Assembly: GCA_947492745.1 (NCBI GenBank)
Contig: CANLOE010000010.1
Span: 29,495 to 93,494 of the forward strand
Source of the DNA: an uncultured Cyclobacteriaceae bacterium
GTDB lineage: Bacteria > Bacteroidota > Bacteroidia > Cytophagales > Cyclobacteriaceae
DNA: 64,000 nt
Reading direction: 5' to 3'
Part shown: piece by piece, positions 44,130 through 52,924 of the stretch
Layout: each line of letters begins with the position of its first letter
Numbering within the stretch: position 1 is the first letter of the stretch
Notes under the pieces: model-generated
Database searches by the model: none
What the model saw: the letters and a program-made list of their open reading frames with translations, nothing else
Told to the model about the DNA's origin: nothing
Program-made: the position numbers and the translations under genes

Positions 44130-45590
44130 ATGAACACTAAATTTTTTACACTATTACATCTATTATTTTTTTGTGTCAGCATTTGCGCTCTTGCCCAGCC
44201 TCCAAGGGGTACCGGAAACTGGAGCTTAAAGTTTGCCGATAACTTCAATGGAAGTTCGGTCAATACGAACAACTGGGCGGTGAGTGAAAACATCGACTGG
44301 AATAAAAATGGCCGGCAAAGCCACTTCAGGAAACAAAATGCAAAGGTTTCTGGTGGTCAACTAAAGATAAACAATATTATACACCAGCCATCATTGCGTA
44401 ATGGTGCCGAGTACACGGGTGCTTGGCTGACATCAAAGGTGAAGTATAAATATGGGTACTTCGAGGTACGTTGTAGAACCGCCTCCGACAAAAACGACAA
44501 TTATACCTGGCCCACTTTCTGGCTTTGGGACGGGAAAAATCAGCAATTCCCCTGTGAGTTCGATGTTTTCGAATTACACAAATGGAACACTACACCAGAA
44601 CAGACCGTGCACTATCAAAACGATTATCGGTTGACCAATTATGGTGGTAAAAATGCCTTCGAATGGCATACTTATGGCATGTTGTGGGACAGGAATTCTA
44701 TCAGTTTTTACATTGATGGGGTGCTCCAGTCAACGTCTTCCAGGCCCAATAGTCAAACCGCTAAAAAAGCCAGTGATTTTTGCAGTAGGACGGGAAAACA
44801 ACCCTTGATCCTCAGCAGCAGTCCCAATAGGGAAAATCAACCCCCTTTGAGCTTGGGGTCACTACCCTCTTTCATTGTTGACTATGTGAAGGTATGGGAA
44901 AGGACAAGTGGCGGAGGTGCTGCTCCCTCCTTACCTACTGTCACTATCAAAGGTAGCAATAACAAATACGTGAGTTCTGAAGATGGGCTTCAGGCAATGA
45001 CCTCTAGCAGAGGAACTGCCAGTGCTTGGGAAAAATTCACGTTGGTCGATGCAGGAGGAGGCAAAAAAGCACTCAAATGCAGTAATGGAAAGTATGTATC
45101 CTCAGAAGATGGCCTAAGTGCCATGAAGTGTGACCGAGATAATATCGGAGCTTGGGAGAAGTTTACCCTCAATAAAATCAATGGGAATACCTATACCCTA
45201 AAGGGTAGTAATGGAAAATATGTCAGCTCGGAAGGCGGACTACAGGCGATGACCTGTAGCCGACCCAGTGTCGGCCAATGGGAAAGGTTTACGATTACAG
45301 GCGGTGGTCTTAATAGAAAAATCTCCTCTGGTCAGGATGCCATTTCACCTGAAAACACCCTATATGCAGAAGTTGCTCCTTCTAGTAATCGATTGACCAT
45401 TAGTGGTAATATCGAAGGACCTTATAAGGCCATCGTGTATACACTTCAAGGTAGAATAGTATCCTCTCAGAAAATCAATGCCGAACAAGGTACCTCTGAG
45501 ATGACCCTTCAGGGTCTTCGTTCAGGTCAATACATCTTAAAATTAATGAGCGAAGAGGGGGGTATCAAAACCGTAAACTTCCTCTATTGA
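44130..45590 (+). CDS. GH16 glycoside hydrolase with fascin-like repeats and T9SS sorting domain
   Basis: Secreted polysaccharide hydrolase of 486 residues. Signal peptide to about residue 22; GH16 domain at about 25-260 with the catalytic EFDVFE motif (Glu143 nucleophile, Asp145, Glu148 acid/base) and SKVKYKYGYFEVRCRT; then three fascin-like beta-trefoil repeats (each with SNGKYVSSEDGL..AM.. and AWEKFTL) at about 270-400; then a type IX secretion sorting domain (about 410-486, ending SGQYILKLMSEEGGIKTVNFLY). The substrate could be agar, carrageenan, laminarin or similar; not determinable here. No susCD pair or other CAZyme gene is adjacent. Confidence 0.88.
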   Translation: MNTKFFTLLHLLFFCVSICALAQPPRGTGNWSLKFADNFNGSSVNTNNWAVSENIDWNKNGRQSHFRKQNAKVSGGQLKINNIIHQPSLRNGAEYTGAWLTSKVKYKYGYFEVRCRTASDKNDNYTWPTFWLWDGKNQQFPCEFDVFELHKWNTTPEQTVHYQNDYRLTNYGGKNAFEWHTYGMLWDRNSISFYIDGVLQSTSSRPNSQTAKKASDFCSRTGKQPLILSSSPNRENQPPLSLGSLPSFIVDYVKVWERTSGGGAAPSLPTVTIKGSNNKYVSSEDGLQAMTSSRGTASAWEKFTLVDAGGGKKALKCSNGKYVSSEDGLSAMKCDRDNIGAWEKFTLNKINGNTYTLKGSNGKYVSSEGGLQAMTCSRPSVGQWERFTITGGGLNRKISSGQDAISPENTLYAEVAPSSNRLTISGNIEGPYKAIVYTLQGRIVSSQKINAEQGTSEMTLQGLRSGQYILKLMSEEGGIKTVNFLY

Positions 45591-45631
45591 TAGAGGAAAG
45601 GCCCGCTGTCCTATTCAACCCAAATCATTAA

Positions 45632-45798
45632 ACCCAGATCATGCGTTAGGACTCCGTAACAAGGGTTTAAATGTCAATAAATCAAGGGGTTTGTTGGATT
45701 TAGCATAGCACCGCTATGGTGAATTCGAAAAACTTAGTGCAACGACCGATTTGCAGATAGTTAGATTCGCAGTAGATTTTTCAATGCATGATCCGGGT
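45632..45798 (+). mobile_element. Type-D palindromic MITE, copy D1
   Basis: A 167-bp D element flanked by TAA (45629-45631) and TAA (45799-45801). It sits between the GH16 stop codon and its terminator. Directly before it, 45616-45628 (ACCCAAATCATT) looks like the end of another, older element. Confidence 0.85.
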
Positions 45799-45799
45799 T

Positions 45800-45837
45800 A
45801 AAAAGAGGCTGTATCAAAAGTGGTACAGCCTCTTTTT
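45800..45837 (+). terminator. Terminator probably serving the GH16 gene
   Basis: A 14-bp perfect stem (45800-45813 with 45824-45837) ending in a T-run. It is now about 210 bp from the GH16 stop because element D1 lies between them. Confidence 0.8.
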
Positions 45838-46140
45838 ACACCAAATTTTATATGGACTGCCTTAATTTCAAGACTGATTTAGGGTAATACCCATCAGTTC
45901 TATTCTGTTTTCAGTCTCTGGACAACTAAAATAAATCTATAGCAAAATTATATTTGGAGCCAAGAAGAAGAGTAATGTGTATAGAAGCGTCATAGCGGCT
46001 TACTCACAAAAGACTTCTATGATAGATATCAAACAGTCTTCTAAACCTTAAGTTCATATCATCGTCCATTTGAGTCAGAATGCCTTTCTATAAATCCAAA
46101 TCAATACTAATGATTTAGCTAATAGGGTAAGGAGGACTAA
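45838..46140. other. Intergenic region without recognised features
   Basis: About 300 bp of A+T-rich sequence before MITE B3. No open frame, RNA or repeat is recognised. Confidence 0.4.
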
Positions 46141-46298
46141 TACAAATTTGGGTTTTAAATGTCGTATAGGATTGCGCGGGTCATTTTTTTTCAATCAAGG
46201 CGAACACCGCAGGGATAGCAGCGCTATCCCGAGGATGGTCAACGCAGAGTGAGGCAAAATGAACAGGAAGATATGCGATTTTAAAAGCTAAATTTGTA
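46141..46298 (+). mobile_element. Type-B palindromic MITE, copy B3
   Basis: A 158-bp B element with TACAAA / TTTGTA ends, flanked by TAA (46138-46140) and TAA (46299-46301). Nearly identical to B2. Confidence 0.87.
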
Positions 46299-46350
46299 TA
46301 AATACCAACCTACTTGTTATCAGTCATATGGGCAATAGTCCGTTATCCAT

Positions 46351-47688
46351 CTAAGACAGTACTTTTTTAGAAAAAAGGTCCTCGTTCAGCGTTTTTAGAG
46401 TACGTTCTTTATAAGAAGAATCGACTAATATGGAGATGTTGTTACGGCTGCCCCCGAACGAAATCATCCTCACGGGAATATCTACCACAGAATCGAACAC
46501 TTTTTTCAATACTCCTTTTTCTTCGGATACCATATGCCCTACGATGCAGACAATAGTCTGGTTCGTGTCCACATCTACCAAGCCGAACTTATTAAGCTCT
46601 CCTAGAATATCTCCTAGATAAGTGTCATCGTCAATGGTGAGCGATACGGCTACCTCTGAGGTAGTAATCATGTCGATAGAGGTCTTATATTTTTCAAACA
46701 CCTCGAATATCTTCCTTAAAAAACCGTAAGCCAGTAGCATTCTGGAAGATTTGATTTTAATAGCGGTAATTTGGTCTTTTGCCGCCAGTGCTTTGACCGT
46801 GCCCTGAGTTCCTCCTGCATCCGCAGAAATCAAGGTTCCCTGCGCCTTATCATCGATGGTACTTTTCAACCTTACGGGAATCTTATATTTCTGTGCGGGC
46901 AATATGGATGAGGGATGCAGTATTTTTGCACCGAAGTAGGCCAGCTCAGCGGCTTCGTCAAAGGTAAGATTAGCGATAGGATGCGTTTCGTCCACAACCC
47001 GTGGGTCGTTATTGTGCATACCGTCGATATCCGTCCATATCTGCACCTCCTCGGCAGCGATAGCCGCACCGATAAGCGAAGCAGTATAGTCGCTCCCTCC
47101 TCGCTTTAGGTTATCTACATCCCCTAAGTGATTGAGACAGATATACCCTTGGGTGATGTACAAATGGTGTCCACTCTTTTCTTTTATCAGGGCAGACAAC
47201 TTAAGGCCTATCTTTTCGATGTCGGGTTCTTCATCAGCTGTAATGGACATAAAGTCGAGTGCCGATAAGAGTACCGCGTCATGTCCTTGCTCCAAGGTAT
47301 AGTGATGAAACAATTGGGTAGAGAGCAGTTCTCCTTGTGCCAATAATATCTTTTCCTCCACCGTGGTAAATGCATTCTCGCACAGCTCTTCCATTAAGGA
47401 AAAGTGTTTGTTCAGCACTTCCACTGCACGGTGCAAAGGAGCTTCTTCTCCATAAAGGTCCTTGATAAAGCCATCGTAGTGCGACCTTAGAGATGCGACT
47501 TCTTTTTTGGCAACTGCCTGTTTACCTTCCATTAAACAGTTGCCTATCTTTACCAGCGCATTTGTTGTGCCTGAAATGGCCGATAAAACCACTATTTTAG
47601 TGGTTTTATTTTTTGTGACAAGGTGTGCCACTTTGTGCATTCTCTCAGGCGAACCTACGGAAGTACCTCCGAATTTAAATACTTGCAT
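46351..47688 (-). CDS. lysC: Aspartate kinase (monofunctional)
   Basis: First enzyme of the aspartate amino-acid pathway, 445 residues. Kinase motifs: MQVFKFGGTSVGSPERM at the start, RGGSDYTASLIGAAIAAEEVQIWTDIDGMHNNDPRVV, FDEAAELAYFGAKILHP. Two ACT-like domains follow (about 300-445: KSSRMLLAYGFLRKIFEVFEKYKTSIDMITTSEVAVSLTIDD), implying feedback control by lysine or another end product. No fused homoserine dehydrogenase domain. It stands alone, with no leader structure recognised upstream. Confidence 0.93.
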   Translation of the reverse strand: MQVFKFGGTSVGSPERMHKVAHLVTKNKTTKIVVLSAISGTTNALVKIGNCLMEGKQAVAKKEVASLRSHYDGFIKDLYGEEAPLHRAVEVLNKHFSLMEELCENAFTTVEEKILLAQGELLSTQLFHHYTLEQGHDAVLLSALDFMSITADEEPDIEKIGLKLSALIKEKSGHHLYITQGYICLNHLGDVDNLKRGGSDYTASLIGAAIAAEEVQIWTDIDGMHNNDPRVVDETHPIANLTFDEAAELAYFGAKILHPSSILPAQKYKIPVRLKSTIDDKAQGTLISADAGGTQGTVKALAAKDQITAIKIKSSRMLLAYGFLRKIFEVFEKYKTSIDMITTSEVAVSLTIDDDTYLGDILGELNKFGLVDVDTNQTIVCIVGHMVSEEKGVLKKVFDSVVDIPVRMISFGGSRNNISILVDSSYKERTLKTLNEDLFSKKVLS

Positions 47689-47864
47689 TGTCTTACATAA
47701 TTTTGTTTGTGCGGGATTTTCCCATGGAAGGTTATTGTTTTATAGGTGTAATTATTTTGTGGGTCTTCTCTTTAGGTGTGCCAGCAACTACCCTAAGAGT
47801 CTAAGTCAAATTCATTGATGATGTATATCTTCATTTCGAGGTCAAAACAGAGGCCGTCAATAGC

Positions 47865-48362
47865 TCAGAGCTCTTCCAGTCCAGACTTCAGGCCCAACAT
47901 CTTAATGGCCGTAATGGCTGCTTCATCGCCCTTGTTACCATGTTTACCACCTGCTCTATCCAAGGCCTGTTGTAGCGTGTTCGTCGTCAATACCCCAAAA
48001 ACCACGGGTTTACCGTACTTCAGGTTTACATCCTTGATCCCTTGGGCCACGGCATCGCAGATAAAATCAAAGTGTTTTGTTTCTCCCTGGATAACGACTC
48101 CTATACAGATAATGGCATCTACCCTTTCCTTTTCAGCGGCCCATTGTGCCGCCAATGTCAGTTCATAGCTCCCGGGGACGCTACCGGTCAGTATATTTTC
48201 TTTTGCGACACCATGGGACAACAAAGTGCCAACAGCTCCGGAATGCAGGGCATTCGTTACTTCTTCGTTCCATTCGGAAACGATAATCGCAAATCTTTTC
48301 CCCGCCATATCGACGATATTCTTACCCGTATAATCACTTAGGCTTTTTAGCTGTGTAGCCAT
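47865..48362 (-). CDS. ribH: 6,7-dimethyl-8-ribityllumazine synthase
   Basis: Penultimate enzyme of riboflavin synthesis, 165 residues. Motifs: FAIIVSEWNEEVTNALHSGA, VPGSYELTLAAQW, IICIGVVIQGETKHFDFICDAVAQGI and VVFGVLTTNTLQQALDRAGGKHGNKGDEAA. No other rib gene or FMN riboswitch is nearby. It lies downstream of a TPR-protein gene with a terminator in between. Confidence 0.96.
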   Translation of the reverse strand: MATQLKSLSDYTGKNIVDMAGKRFAIIVSEWNEEVTNALHSGAVGTLLSHGVAKENILTGSVPGSYELTLAAQWAAEKERVDAIICIGVVIQGETKHFDFICDAVAQGIKDVNLKYGKPVVFGVLTTNTLQQALDRAGGKHGNKGDEAAITAIKMLGLKSGLEEL

Positions 48363-48563
48363 ATATCTATTTTAAGTTCAAGTTCAATACCAAACCCTCG
48401 GTTGTTTTCCGGAGGTAAATACAAATGAATAAGAATCCTCAGTAAACAAGCTCTAACCTGAGTCTGTTATCTTTATTGAGTATCGGCCTTCGTTTTCTTA
48501 AGGCTCACTTTATTATCTCTGATACTATTTTGACGGAATTTTGCGGGGATTTTGGGTCAAAAC

Positions 48564-48602
48564 AAAAAAGGGATAGGGAAAAACTTCCCTATCCCTTTTT
48601 TT
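48564..48602 (-). terminator. Terminator downstream of the YfgM-like gene
   Basis: A 16-17-bp stem of A/G-rich sequence (48564-48580 with 48585-48602); flanking A-runs and T-runs make it a terminator on both strands. It separates the TPR gene from ribH. Confidence 0.85.
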
Positions 48603-48619
48603 GCTTATTGTTTGGGCTA

Positions 48620-49333
48620 TCAGGAAGCACTTGCTTCTAAACGGGCTTTATATTTCTTAGCTTTGGAAGTTTCGGCAGCATCCCAGTATTTTTTAATGAT
48701 TTTATCATATGCAGCGATGGCCTTAGCAGTATCGGATGCGTTTTCATAAGCTATGCCGGCCTTCATCAAATAGGTCGGTGAAAAGAACTTATTGGCATTA
48801 TAATCCGCAGCTTTCGTATATAGCTCAGCAGCACTGGCATAATCCTTTAATTCCATAAAGGCATCCCCTCTCAGGCTGTAGGCCCTTGCTTGTACCAATA
48901 AATCCGAAGAACTGAAACTCTCTAGATAAGCAATGGATTTTTCGAATTCTCCCAGTTTCAAATAACTGACTCCTGCATAAAAGTTTGCCAGATTACCGGC
49001 ATCGGTACTCCCATACTCATCGATGATATCCAAAAAACCAAGATTGTTGCCATCTCCATTGAGTCCCAACTGTAGGCTATCTGCCTCAAAGTAGAATATT
49101 GCCTGAAACATATCCGCCTGCGCTTGGGTATCCTGCTTGGAGGCATAATATTTATAACCAAAAAAACCGCCTACTGCCAATACCAGTATCCCAATGATAC
49201 CAAAAAAAGCACTCTTGTTTTTGGATACAAATTCTTCAGTTTTACTCAACTGATCAGCAAGAGCCTCAGGACTTTCGAGAAGTTCATGAGATTCGTGCTT
49301 ATTTTCCGGTTTTTCTGTTGCTTTTACTGCCAT
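48620..49333 (-). CDS. Membrane-anchored TPR protein (YfgM-like)
   Basis: A 237-residue protein: cytoplasmic N-terminus, one transmembrane helix (AFFGIIGILVLAVGGFFGYKYY) at about 41-62, then periplasmic TPR units (NFYAGVSYLKLGEFEKSIAYLESF; ARAYSLRGDAFMELKDYASAAELYTKAADYN). The layout matches YfgM-like proteins, which work with PpiD at the Sec translocon in other bacteria. A ppiD gene is present elsewhere in this window, but the link is inference. Confidence 0.82.
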   Translation of the reverse strand: MAVKATEKPENKHESHELLESPEALADQLSKTEEFVSKNKSAFFGIIGILVLAVGGFFGYKYYASKQDTQAQADMFQAIFYFEADSLQLGLNGDGNNLGFLDIIDEYGSTDAGNLANFYAGVSYLKLGEFEKSIAYLESFSSSDLLVQARAYSLRGDAFMELKDYASAAELYTKAADYNANKFFSPTYLMKAGIAYENASDTAKAIAAYDKIIKKYWDAAETSKAKKYKARLEASAS

Positions 49334-49475
49334 TACAAATTTTTTGAGGCTGCAATATTAGTAATTTAATTCTGAAATCTGAAACATGGCCTTGAAAATG
49401 TCTAAATCTCACGTCGAATTGCGTTTTGCTACGATTAAATTACGTTAACACTATACAAAATTATTAAGTCGGCTA

Positions 49476-50510
49476 TCAATCCTTGATGTAAGGATAGTCC
49501 TTCTGAACGTACACATCCCTGAAAGCCTCTTCTGCTTTGGGATAATCCGATTCTTCAGCAAACTGAACACAGTCAGCGACTTCTTTCTTTATTTTCTTAT
49601 CAATAATCGAAAGCTCATCCTCGGTAGCGAATTTTTGCTCCAAAATAGTAGCCCTGACCATTTCGATAGGATCTTTGGATTTATAGTTCTCTACTTCTTC
49701 CTTGGTCCTGTATTTTGCGGGATCGGACATCGAGTGTCCTTTATAGCGATAAGTCCTGAATTCGAGTAAAGTGGGACCATCGCCCTTTCTGGCGCGCGCA
49801 GCGGCTTCTTCCACTGCATTGTGTACTTCTTCTGCCGACATGGCATCCACTGGCGCAGAAGGCATATCGTATGCTTCGCCCAGGGTGTATAGATCGGTAA
49901 CGTTGGAAGTTCTCTCTACAGAGGTACCCATGGCATATCCATTATTCTCGATAACGAACACTACCGGAAGTTTCCATAGCATGGCTAGGTTCAGGGCTTC
50001 ATGAAACGCTCCTTGGCGTACCGCACCATCTCCCATAAAGCACATACACAGGTTGTCGGTTTTGTTATACTTTTCTGCAAAGGCGATACCTGCCCCTAAA
50101 GGCACCTGGCCTCCTACAATCCCATGCCCCCCGAAAAAGTGGTTTTCTTTATCGAACATGTGCATGGACCCACCTTTTCCTTTGGATATACCCGTTTCTT
50201 TGGCGAAAAGCTCAGCCATTATCTTCTTGGGGTCAGAACCCAAGGCAATAGGATGTGCGTGATCTCTATAAGCGGTAATCCACTTATCCCCTTTTTGCAA
50301 TGCGGAAATAGAACCCGCTACGCAAGCTTCCTGCCCTATATACAAATGGCAAAAGCCCTTGATTTTCTGCTGTCCATAAAGTTGGCCTGCCTTTTCCTCA
50401 AACTTCCTCATGAGCAACATGCTCTCATACCACTCTAGATAGGTTTCTTTGGAGAATTTGGGCGTTGCTCCTGCTTTTGACTTGGACTTTCCTTTTGTTG
50501 TAGTTGCCAT
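49476..50510 (-). CDS. pdhA: Pyruvate dehydrogenase E1 component, alpha subunit
   Basis: Thiamine-diphosphate-dependent subunit of pyruvate dehydrogenase, 344 residues. Motifs: MLLMRKFEEKAGQLYGQQKIKGFCHLYIGQEA, KGKGGSMHMFD, GGQVPLGAGIAFA, the TPP-binding CMGDGAVRQGAFHEALNLAMLWKLPVVFVIENNGYAMGT and the phosphorylation-loop equivalent TYRYKGHSMSDPAKYRT. No E1 beta or E2 gene is adjacent in the window. The Lys/Ser-rich N-terminal tail is an extension. Confidence 0.94.
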   Translation of the reverse strand: MATTTKGKSKSKAGATPKFSKETYLEWYESMLLMRKFEEKAGQLYGQQKIKGFCHLYIGQEACVAGSISALQKGDKWITAYRDHAHPIALGSDPKKIMAELFAKETGISKGKGGSMHMFDKENHFFGGHGIVGGQVPLGAGIAFAEKYNKTDNLCMCFMGDGAVRQGAFHEALNLAMLWKLPVVFVIENNGYAMGTSVERTSNVTDLYTLGEAYDMPSAPVDAMSAEEVHNAVEEAAARARKGDGPTLLEFRTYRYKGHSMSDPAKYRTKEEVENYKSKDPIEMVRATILEQKFATEDELSIIDKKIKKEVADCVQFAEESDYPKAEEAFRDVYVQKDYPYIKD

Positions 50511-50670
50511 AGCGTTATCTTTGAAATTAAATCTACCAAAAAATATCGTCCATAAGGACGACTTGGTATTCTTTATAAACGGGATTTCTTGTACTGGTTT
50601 GGTCTACACCAGACATAGTTATATATCCAGCTATACCTAGACCGAATGCGAAAATAAATAAAAAATATCA

Positions 50671-51780
50671 ATGCTCCTTGAAAAAGTAAGTTTGTTTGGC
50701 TTCAAGAACTATGAAGAAGCTTCCCTTCTCTTTACCCAAAAGGTCAACTGTATCATCGGTGAGAACGGAAGTGGCAAATCCAACTTACTGGATGCTATTT
50801 ACTACTTGGCACTGACCAAAAGCGCCTGGAATCCTGTCGATGCCCAAAACATCAAGGGTGATAGCCCATTTTTCACCATTAAAGGCACCTTCCTCCATCG
50901 AGACAAGTATTATGAGGTACAGTGCAGCCTACAAAGGGGACAAAAAAAAATCTTTAAAGTGGACAGCTCGGAGTATGAAAAACTACGAGAGCATATCGGT
51001 CGCTTTCCATTGGTCATCATCATGCCCGATGATGTGGATATTATTCGCGGAGGCAGCGAAAATAGACGTAAGTTCTTTGATGGTATCATCGCGCAGTCCA
51101 GGCCCAATTATCTAGAGTCGCTGCTTCGGTACAGGCATTACCTTAAACAACGCAATAGCTTGCTCAAGCAGTTTGCAGAACGTGGGAAGACCGACCATGA
51201 CCTCTTAGAGCCTTATACCTATGAAGTCCTCCGCTTTGGCAAGATCATCTACGAAGAGAGAAAATCGTTCTTGGAAAGCTTCAAGAGCAGCTTTGAGCAG
51301 CACTATAATTTTCTCTCTGATGATAGGGAGTCCACGGACATCCGGTACAAGTCCGATCTGGACAAAGAGGATTACGAAGAGCTGTTCCGTGAACATCTGG
51401 CCAAGGACCTGGCCTACCAAAGGACGGCCCTGGGTGTTCATAGGGATGATTTTCCTTTCTTTATCCATAATCATAAACCACTTAAAAAATATGGCTCTCA
51501 GGGTCAGCAAAAATCCTATCTGGTCGCTTTGAAACTGGCTCAATTTGATATGCTCAAAAAGGAACATGGAAAAGACCCTTTGCTCTTGTTGGATGATATT
51601 TTTGATAAGCTGGACGATACCCGCATCAGTAAGCTAATGTCCATGGTCGCAAGCGAACATTTCGGGCAACTGTTCTTGACGGATGCCAGAGGGCAAAGGG
51701 CCAAGGAGATATTGAACGGACTGAACATAGATGCCAAATTCTTCATTGTGGAAAAGGGCGTTGTCCAAGAAGAGAAATAA
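50671..51780 (+). CDS. recF: DNA replication and repair protein RecF
   Basis: ABC-type ATPase that loads RecA at gaps. The 369-residue product has Walker A GENGSGKSNLLDAIYYLAL (about 31-49), KYGSQGQQKSYLVALKLAQF (signature motif) and Walker B PLLLLDDIFDKLDD. The length is normal. It is followed by two MITEs and then a DUF721 gene, which usually lies close to recF in many bacteria, so the MITEs have been inserted into an old neighbourhood. Confidence 0.95.
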   Translation: MLLEKVSLFGFKNYEEASLLFTQKVNCIIGENGSGKSNLLDAIYYLALTKSAWNPVDAQNIKGDSPFFTIKGTFLHRDKYYEVQCSLQRGQKKIFKVDSSEYEKLREHIGRFPLVIIMPDDVDIIRGGSENRRKFFDGIIAQSRPNYLESLLRYRHYLKQRNSLLKQFAERGKTDHDLLEPYTYEVLRFGKIIYEERKSFLESFKSSFEQHYNFLSDDRESTDIRYKSDLDKEDYEELFREHLAKDLAYQRTALGVHRDDFPFFIHNHKPLKKYGSQGQQKSYLVALKLAQFDMLKKEHGKDPLLLLDDIFDKLDDTRISKLMSMVASEHFGQLFLTDARGQRAKEILNGLNIDAKFFIVEKGVVQEEK

Positions 51781-51857
51781 GCATGCCCATGGATGCCCCT
51801 CTACTGATCATTGGACCTTCCTGCACAGGATGAAATCATCTCAAAATCAATTATTTA

Positions 51858-52025
51858 ACCCGAATCATGCGTTGGAACTTCGTAACGAGGGTTTATATAT
51901 AAATAAATCAGGGAGTTTTATTTGATTTAGCATAGCACCGCTATGGTGAATCAAATAAACGTAGTGCAACGACCGGTTTGCAGCTATTTAGATTCGCAGT
52001 AGATTTTCCAATGCATGATCCGGGT
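51858..52025 (+). mobile_element. Type-D palindromic MITE, copy D3
   Basis: A 168-bp D element flanked by TTA (51855-51857) and TTA (52026-52028). It provides the uninterrupted reference for the nested insertion at 12075-12404. Confidence 0.87.
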
Positions 52026-52029
52026 TTAA

Positions 52030-52188
52030 TACAAATTTAGGTTTTAAATGTCGTATAAGATTCCGCTGGTCATTTTGTTTCAATCAAGGCGAGAACCGCA
52101 GGAATAGCAGCGCTATCCCGAGGATGGTCAACGCAGAGTGAAGCAAAATGAACAAGAAGATATGCGATATTTGAAAGCTAAGTTTGTA
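52030..52188 (+). mobile_element. Type-B palindromic MITE, copy B4
   Basis: A 159-bp B element flanked by TAA (52027-52029) and TAA (52189-52191). It is inserted at the TTTAA junction created by D3, so it begins four bases after D3 ends. Confidence 0.87.
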
Positions 52189-52318
52189 TAACCTCCTATC
52201 GACTCATCGTAATAACTGATTCGATGTATCCACTCCTACCTGTTGAGAGTATCGTACTTTTACCATTCAAATCAAAACCCTAAGGACAAATCTGGGATAA
52301 TGTGTATCTTTGCTTTCT

Positions 52319-52636
52319 ATGAGAGCTCCCAAAAAGAAGAAAGACCATCGAAAATCGGACGTTATACCTCTAAATGACCTCGTCAATGAGATGTTTCATT
52401 CTTTTCGACTCAAAAGCAAGTTCGATCAAGAACAACTCATCCATGCTTGGGAAAGGCTTATGGGAAAGACCATAGCGCGTCAGACCAAAAAGATATTTAT
52501 CAAAAAAGAGGTGCTGTTCGTACAGATAGCCTCTGCGCCTTTGAAACAGGAACTCAACCTCTCCAAATCCAAGATAATGAATATCCTGAGCAAGGAATTT
52601 GGCCGTGAAGTGGTCAAGGAAATTGTTATTATGTAA
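52319..52636 (+). CDS. DUF721 (DciA-like) protein
   Basis: A 105-residue basic protein of the DUF721 family: VIPLNDLVNEMFHSFRLKSKFDQEQLIHAWERLMGKTIARQTKKIFIKKEVLFVQIASAPLKQELNLSKSKIMNILSKEFG. DUF721 includes DciA, the loader or operator of the replicative helicase DnaB in bacteria lacking DnaC. ATG 52319 directly follows TATCTTTG (52305-52312), so the mRNA may be almost leaderless. Confidence 0.88.
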   Translation: MRAPKKKKDHRKSDVIPLNDLVNEMFHSFRLKSKFDQEQLIHAWERLMGKTIARQTKKIFIKKEVLFVQIASAPLKQELNLSKSKIMNILSKEFGREVVKEIVIM

Positions 52637-52747
52637 TAAAAATCAGGAAAAGTTCCATCAAGTATTTAGAGATTGTTTTGAGTTCTTATAGTATTTCGAA
52701 TGTGGAAAATACCCTCGTTTATTTGAGCCTTCTAAGAAGCTGTTTTA

Positions 52748-52914
52748 ACCCAGAATGTTCGTTGGAAATTCGTCATGAGGACTTAAATGACAATAAATCA
52801 GTGGGTTTTGTTGGATTTGGCATAGCACCGCTATGGTGAATTCAAAAAACGCATTCATTTACTGATTTGAAGCCAGTTAAGTCCGGAATAGATTTTCTAA
52901 TGGACATTTTGGGT
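52748..52914 (+). mobile_element. Type-E palindromic MITE, copy E2
   Basis: A 167-bp E element flanked by TTA (52745-52747) and TTA (52915-52917). It lies between the DUF721 and lspA genes, which converge here. Confidence 0.87.
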
Positions 52915-52924
52915 TTAAACGGTA

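Noticed and set aside
47689..47864. Possible riboswitch upstream of lysC
   Set aside because: The region is short and no lysine-riboswitch-like multi-helix pattern is apparent.
8819..52914. Palindromic elements considered as integron attC sites
   Set aside because: They show structural resemblance only. There is no integrase gene, no cassette-like gene array and no attC R/L box sequence, and 3-bp target duplications point to a DDE transposase.
8819..52914. Palindromic elements considered as CRISPR repeats or REP/REPIN sequences
   Set aside because: They are far too long (158-168 bp), dispersed between ordinary genes, and not arranged with regular spacers; REP units are about 25-40 bp.
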